From NCBI GenBank assembly GCA_029204225.1, contig CM055100.1:7090547-7154546 (forward strand): a stretch of 64,000 nt of DNA. The letters run 5' to 3'. Shown here piece by piece: positions 59,071 through 64,000 of the stretch (its first letter is position 1; each line of letters opens with the position of its first letter). The notes beneath the pieces were generated by a model. That model did no database searches and was not told the DNA's origin. It saw nothing but the letters and a program-made list of their open reading frames with translations. Position numbers and translations under genes: made by a program. The stretch is from Diphasiastrum complanatum (lineage: Eukaryota > Streptophyta > Lycopodiopsida > Lycopodiales > Lycopodiaceae).

Positions 59071-61690
59071 CTAATCCAAAGGCTTTGTGAATATGTCAGC
59101 TACCATCTGTTTTGTTGGGACGAATAGCGTCTTCAGTTTCTCTCTCTCAACTAGATCTCTGACCAGGTGATATTTTATTGCGATGTGTTTCATTTTTGAA
59201 TGAAACACATAATCTTTCGTCAGATATATAGCAGATGTATTATCCATGTATAGAATCAGTGGCCCATCTGTGTTCTCCATCTAGGAGCTGTTTGAGCCAT
59301 GTCAGCTCATTAGCCATCTTGGCTGCAACGACGTATTCTGCCTCACAAGATGATTGGACAGTTAAGGTCTGCTTCTTACTGACCCAAAGAACAGCTACAT
59401 AAGTTTCTATAGTATATCATCCGGAGACGCTCTTGTAGTCATCTTTCAAGGATGCCCAGCTCGCATCACTATAGGACTTCACCTGAAATCCTACTTTTCG
59501 AGAATATCAAAGCCCGTAGTCCTTTGTATGTTGTAGGTACTATAGGATTCTCTTGGAAATCTTCTAATTTGTAGGTCCTGGATTGATATTGAATTGGCTC
59601 ATTATGAATACTACGTAGACAATGTCCATCCTTGTATTATCTCCCAAGTACATCAGAGAATCTATCAACCTTCTGTAAGTCTTGTTGAGCATTTCTTGGT
59701 GTTCTTCTTCGTTTATCTGGCAATCCTTGTTGGTCAGAACTATACCGAGAACCATTGGTGTATTTACACCTTTGCAATCTACCATTTGGAAATCATCAAT
59801 GATTTTCTGAATGTACTTTGATTGGTGTAGATATAGTCTACCATTCTCAAGGTCTCTGTCTCTGTAATCCCAAGTAGCATCGTGCTTCTCCTAGGTATGA
59901 TATCTCAAAGTGCTTGGAAATATCTTCCTTCACTAGTAATATCAACTTATGGCTTCTTGACAGGATCAATGTGTCATCCACATAATAACCGATGATGATG
60001 ATTTCTCCATCTATGACTTTCACATAGATGTTATAATCAGCCATTAAGGGTTGGAAACCCAAGGATCTAAGAGCATTTCAGTCCATAGATTCTTTTATGC
60101 ATTTGGCAGGCATAATCAACAAAATATTTACATGCAAATCCTGTGGTTGGTCCATATAGACCTCTTATTTGAGGTCCCCATGCATGAACTATGTCTTCTC
60201 ATCCACAATGCGGATCTTCAGATTGTAGGCTACTGCATATGTAATCAATAGACGTATAGATGTATGCTTGAATACAGGAGAATAGGTTTCAATGTAATCA
60301 AATCCATACTTTTGTGAAAAATCTTTCGCAACTAGCCTGGCTTTGTATCTTGATACCTTGTCATCTGGTCCATACTTGTACTTAGTAGATCCATGTTGTC
60401 TGGTATGGGTTCAAGTGTCCACAATTTGTTCTACTCCATAGAGTGTATTTCTTCTTCCATGTGTTGTATCCACTTGTCCTTGTCTGGACTATCAACCACT
60501 TTCTCATAAGTTTGTGATTCACCACCGAATCTACAAAACTCTTCTATAATAGAAGCTTAGTTGTCTGGTGCATAGCTGACTAGTGGTCTTCTTTCTCTTG
60601 CAAATCTCCTTGGAGATTGTGTAGGTACCTCGACTACTTTGCCTTTCCTTCTAGTTGTTTGTAGAACCATTGTGCGTTGCAAGCATTCTAGGTACAAGCT
60701 GCATCTCGATATGTTCATCATTTGAACTATCACTTAGTTCATTTGGCATATGAACATCATGATCCAGATGTTCATGGTCTACTCCCTTTGTCTATGTGGG
60801 CAGATCATAGTACGTCTTGCTAAGAATCTCATAGCCAACTGGATCTCTCTTAGCCATTGTTCTTGTTTCATCGAATTTGACATCTCTGATAGTTTTGATT
60901 TCCCTAGTCTTAGGCATGTAAATCCTATAATAAGAGGAATGTACATCATAGCCTACAAGGAGACCCTCCTCCACTTTTTTATCTAGCTTCTTTCTCGACT
61001 AATCTAGTATACACATTCAAAGATGAGTACATGAGCTAGACTTGGCTTGTTGTCCCACCACACTTCATGTGGAGTAGTATGAGGAACGCCAGATTAACCA
61101 GTCCTGTTCTGTAGGTAATTAGTTGTAGCTACTGCTTCAGCCCATAGGCTTTTCGATGCCTTTGAATAAGCCATCATGCATTTTGCAGCTTCCATGAGAG
61201 TGCAGTTTCGCCTCTCCGCAACGCCATTAGGTGGCATATATGCTGATGTTTTCAAATGAAGGATTTTGCGACTGTTGCAAAATTTCATAAAACGTTTGGA
61301 AATGTTCTCTGCACCCTGGTCAGTTTATATCTACTTGACTTTCTTGTCGGTCCACTTCTCAATCCAAGGAGTTGAATTTCTTTATTCAGAGTATATGTTG
61401 TAACTAAGATGAATGTTGAGGTTTTCTCATAAGATGATTTTTGATAAATTTTGGATCCTGACCTCTTGGAATACAGAAAAAAAGGTAAAGGGAACCCAGT
61501 GAGGCGAAATATCTTCTTGGTCCTAGGACATTGAACATAGTTGTTTTTGTTTTGATGCCACATCTAGAGCACAATCCATAGTGCATGTCGCGTTCATCGG
61601 AATATATAGGCATTACAAGATTCATGTGCAAGAAATCTAATTACCTACGCCAGAAGTCCATCGATGTAGTTCACTCTTAAAGGAAGTATC
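59071..61690 (-). pseudogene. Copia K: integrase, RT and RNase H remnants
   Basis: Read downward on the minus strand: integrase (PPNGVAERRNCTLMEAAKCM, 61288-61094), the linker YDVHSSYYRIYMPKTREI (60974-60792), broken RT from about 60420 with YYVDDTLIL (near 59970), the TPM linker (59785-59564), and RNase H ending KMKHIAIKYHLVRD and MVADIFTKPLD (59280-59071). The family is distinct from A/B/F. Many stops and shifts; no LTRs found. Confidence 0.9.
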
Positions 61691-62397
61691 CCAATGTTCT
61701 AACAAAACAACATCATTTACAATTGCTAACCATAAAACCTCATGCACCTCATAATCTAGAATATGCGGATCAAGAGCCAACCTCTACGAGCACCATAGGT
61801 TACGAAGAGAGAAAACCCATACAACATATAACTACAAAAGCAATCGAGAAGGCTTTCTGGGGATGCTTAAGGAAAAAGGTAACAAAGTAATAATGGGAAG
61901 GGGGTCTACAGCTAAGAATGGTACTTAGGGACCGGTAGGAACCAAAACGCACCTACTATTAGAAAGTAGAAAAAAAATCAAGAGTCACCTAGGCTCTGGC
62001 ATATCCAGCACGAAGAGGATAGGTTATCAATGAGGTACAACTCATCTTTGTAGGATATCAACAGGACCATCATCCTAAGAGTCAAAAAAGTGATGGACAA
62101 AAGAGTGCACATTGGAGAGAGTGGGTTGTAAAGTCCAAGGTCATTCCATAAATAGTACCTTTAAAATCCAAGATCATTACATGGGTGATTGACATCAAAT
62201 TTGAATGATCCTGAGTGGTAGGAGACAATTCCATCTACAAGATGCGAAAATTGATCGTCCCAAATTGAGATTGTGTGAAGTGATAAGGACCAATATCTTG
62301 TATTAGACATTAGATTTGAGTTATCTCAAGTGATGGGGATCAACTTTTATCTATTTCGTGAGCACAAAATTCCTCAAATTTGATCACTTTACAAGAA
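61691..62397. other. Spacer without recognised gene
   Basis: Nothing beyond AT-rich sequence is recognised. Confidence 0.5.
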
Positions 62398-63190
62398 ACC
62401 ACATGTGGAAGACGCCTAGATACTTTTATTTTAGTATATATTTTATATTGAAGAAGTCTAAAACTTCAAGACCTTCAAAATGACACCAAAATCATGTTAT
62501 TTGGACATATAGGCCAAAATTGGCTATTTTAAGCTACTAGTGTCCTAAAATTGGGTCCTAATTTCTAGAGAGAGGATAGAGAGTCATCTCTCTCACCTAT
62601 ATTAAGCTGAATTTCTCGGAGAAACAGGTTGAAGAAACTCTTGTATTGTTTCAGAGAGATCAATAGATCATTGTCATTGTTTCTTCCTCCATTGTGAGCA
62701 TTGCTTGGTGTATTGTCTTCAAGCTCTTGTGTATGATCTTAGGTGCTTTTCAAAAGTGGTAAGCTTTTGTAGTACAACCTGTTTGCCATTATTTCTGGCT
62801 ACCATCAGTACTTTACAGTAGCTCCTTAAGTTTTTTGAATGTTTGTGCAAGTTCTTGGGTATCAAAGGTAGCATTAGGATGCTATGCCATTTCTAGCTTT
62901 TGTAGCTTGTTGTGCAAATCTTACCCAGAACATTTGGGATCTTACATCCATTCAAGATCCACTTTTTTCACATGGTATCAAAGCTAGTTGGCCGTTATTT
63001 TTAGTAAGGTTTCCATTTATGGTGATATTTAGATGTTTGATCAAGTTCTAGCATGATTATGCATTGCATTGTTGATCAAATCTTACTAGCCTTTGTTTGT
63101 TGAGTTGAACTTGTGGATCAAAAGCATATTTCAGGTCTATTGAAGATCAGAGGCTAAGAAGAAGCTATTTTGGATCAAATCAACAAGATT
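62398..63190 (+). repeat. B-like LTR (3' part), primer site and leader
   Basis: LTR homology to 5954-6584 (inverse) and 56553-57064 runs to 62972. PBS TGGTATCAAAGCT is at 62973-62985 and leader continues to about 63185. The start of the LTR and all coding parts are missing. Confidence 0.82.
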
Positions 63191-64000
63191 CGTATCGTCA
63201 CCTTAAACTAGAGTAAATTAAATTCTTAGTGAAAGTTATCTTCAATGGTGTAATTTACATTTACTTGTAACCTATTTCTTAACTAAAGTTAGTAAATGAA
63301 GCATCACACCTAGAATCTCACGAGGTGTGTTTGCTTGCTCCGTATGATATAAAAAGAAGACATGCTTCATTCTCACACCACCGAGAGAGAGAGAGAGAGT
63401 TTTTGTATTGTGAGATTGAAGAAGTGAATAAAGAGATGAAGGTTATCCATTCTGATTTCTATTCTCCGCAATGCTGAGTGTGAGTGATTTCAAATCTACT
63501 AGCAATCTTGTATGCATTACTTAAATTATTCTTTGGTCAGACAATTACAATAGCTCATTACAATCGGTTGTTGTGTTTCTGTGAAGTTGAATTAAAGAAC
63601 TGTCTCTAAACTGGCTTACCCGTCTACGCAACTACTTTGTGTTCGTCACCCGAGTAAAGTATCCCTTGGTGCAGTTTTCCACAGTCACTGATAGAAAAGT
63701 ATGTATGCAAGTGAAATGCTAGTCCCTGCCTAAGGAATTGAGTTACTGATCTGTATTCGTGTTGGAAACGAAGATAAATGTTTCTAACATATTCGCGAAC
63801 TACTTGAGCTCTTTAACCGTGACTAGACTTTAGTTGTTGAGGACTACTATTTAGGACACATCAGTTTAAGAATAAGATTAACTATTTGTCTGTTCGTACA
63901 TGTCTGCATCAAACATAACACAAATCTTTGTTGACAACTTAATCAGTTAGAGTGTGTTGCGGCATACCAACAGTAAAATGATAGATATTTGTAGTATAAA
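63191..64000 (+). other. LTR-like promoter sequence, incomplete at window end
   Basis: A clear TATAAAAAG box at 63348-63356 is followed by a short GA run and no open frame. This resembles an LTR or promoter of another element, but no termini are visible. Confidence 0.35.

Overview
This 64 kb window looks like nuclear DNA of a land plant with a repeat-rich genome. Plant-type Ty1/copia retrotransposons dominate, with tRNA-Met-type primer binding sites, Ty3/gypsy fragments, long GA/CT, AC and AT microsatellites, AT-rich spacers, and one host-type gene split by several introns. There are no bacterial operons, ribosome binding sites, CRISPR arrays or convincing tRNA/rRNA genes. The sequence alone does not fix the lineage; a seed-free plant is my guess because of the one host gene.

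Layout. 1-5143: decayed plus-strand copia (element A). 5954-10524: minus-strand LTR element with gag and protease, but unrecognised ORFs where integrase/RT/RNase H should be. 10525-13044: 2.5 kb segment bounded by 64 bp inverted repeats. 15024-19452: GC-richer repeat complex with two 684 bp LTRs in opposite orientation and three copies of a flanking module. 20455-21212: purine tract, RT scrap, AT repeat. 22507-24887 (minus): the one apparently intact host-type gene, an eight-exon LCIB-like (theta-class carbonic anhydrase family) gene. 25970-27700: inverted LTR arms around gypsy integrase and copia RNase H scraps. 27740-29575: decayed DUF7869-like gene between inverted repeats. 30240-31130: DNA-methyltransferase-like remnant. 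31990-33433 and 39870-40137: older minus-strand copia remnants. 33434-39864: complete, very young copia (element B; 655 bp LTRs, TTTAC target duplication, uninterrupted 1317-residue polyprotein) inserted into the older copia. 40138-45274: gypsy LTR with primer site, a truncated minus-strand relative of B, microsatellites, copia RNase H and integrase scraps. 45275-51432 (minus): complete copia (element F; 682 bp LTRs, CCTTC target duplication, one internal amber codon) inserted into an older copia (E). 51433-61690: copia remnants joined end to end, all minus strand, plus a plus-strand LTR-leader piece. 62398-64000: another LTR-leader piece and an LTR-like tail.

The mobile elements share no common function; they record successive nested insertions. 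B and F encode the usual copia set (Gag, protease, integrase, reverse transcriptase, RNase H). The LCIB-like gene is the biological highlight: all seven introns splice in frame to an 810 bp coding sequence, and the Cys/Arg/Asp, His and Cys motifs of the family are present. Next in interest are the gag-protease element with unknown downstream ORFs, the LTR flanked by inverted copies of one module, and the DUF7869 and methyltransferase remnants.
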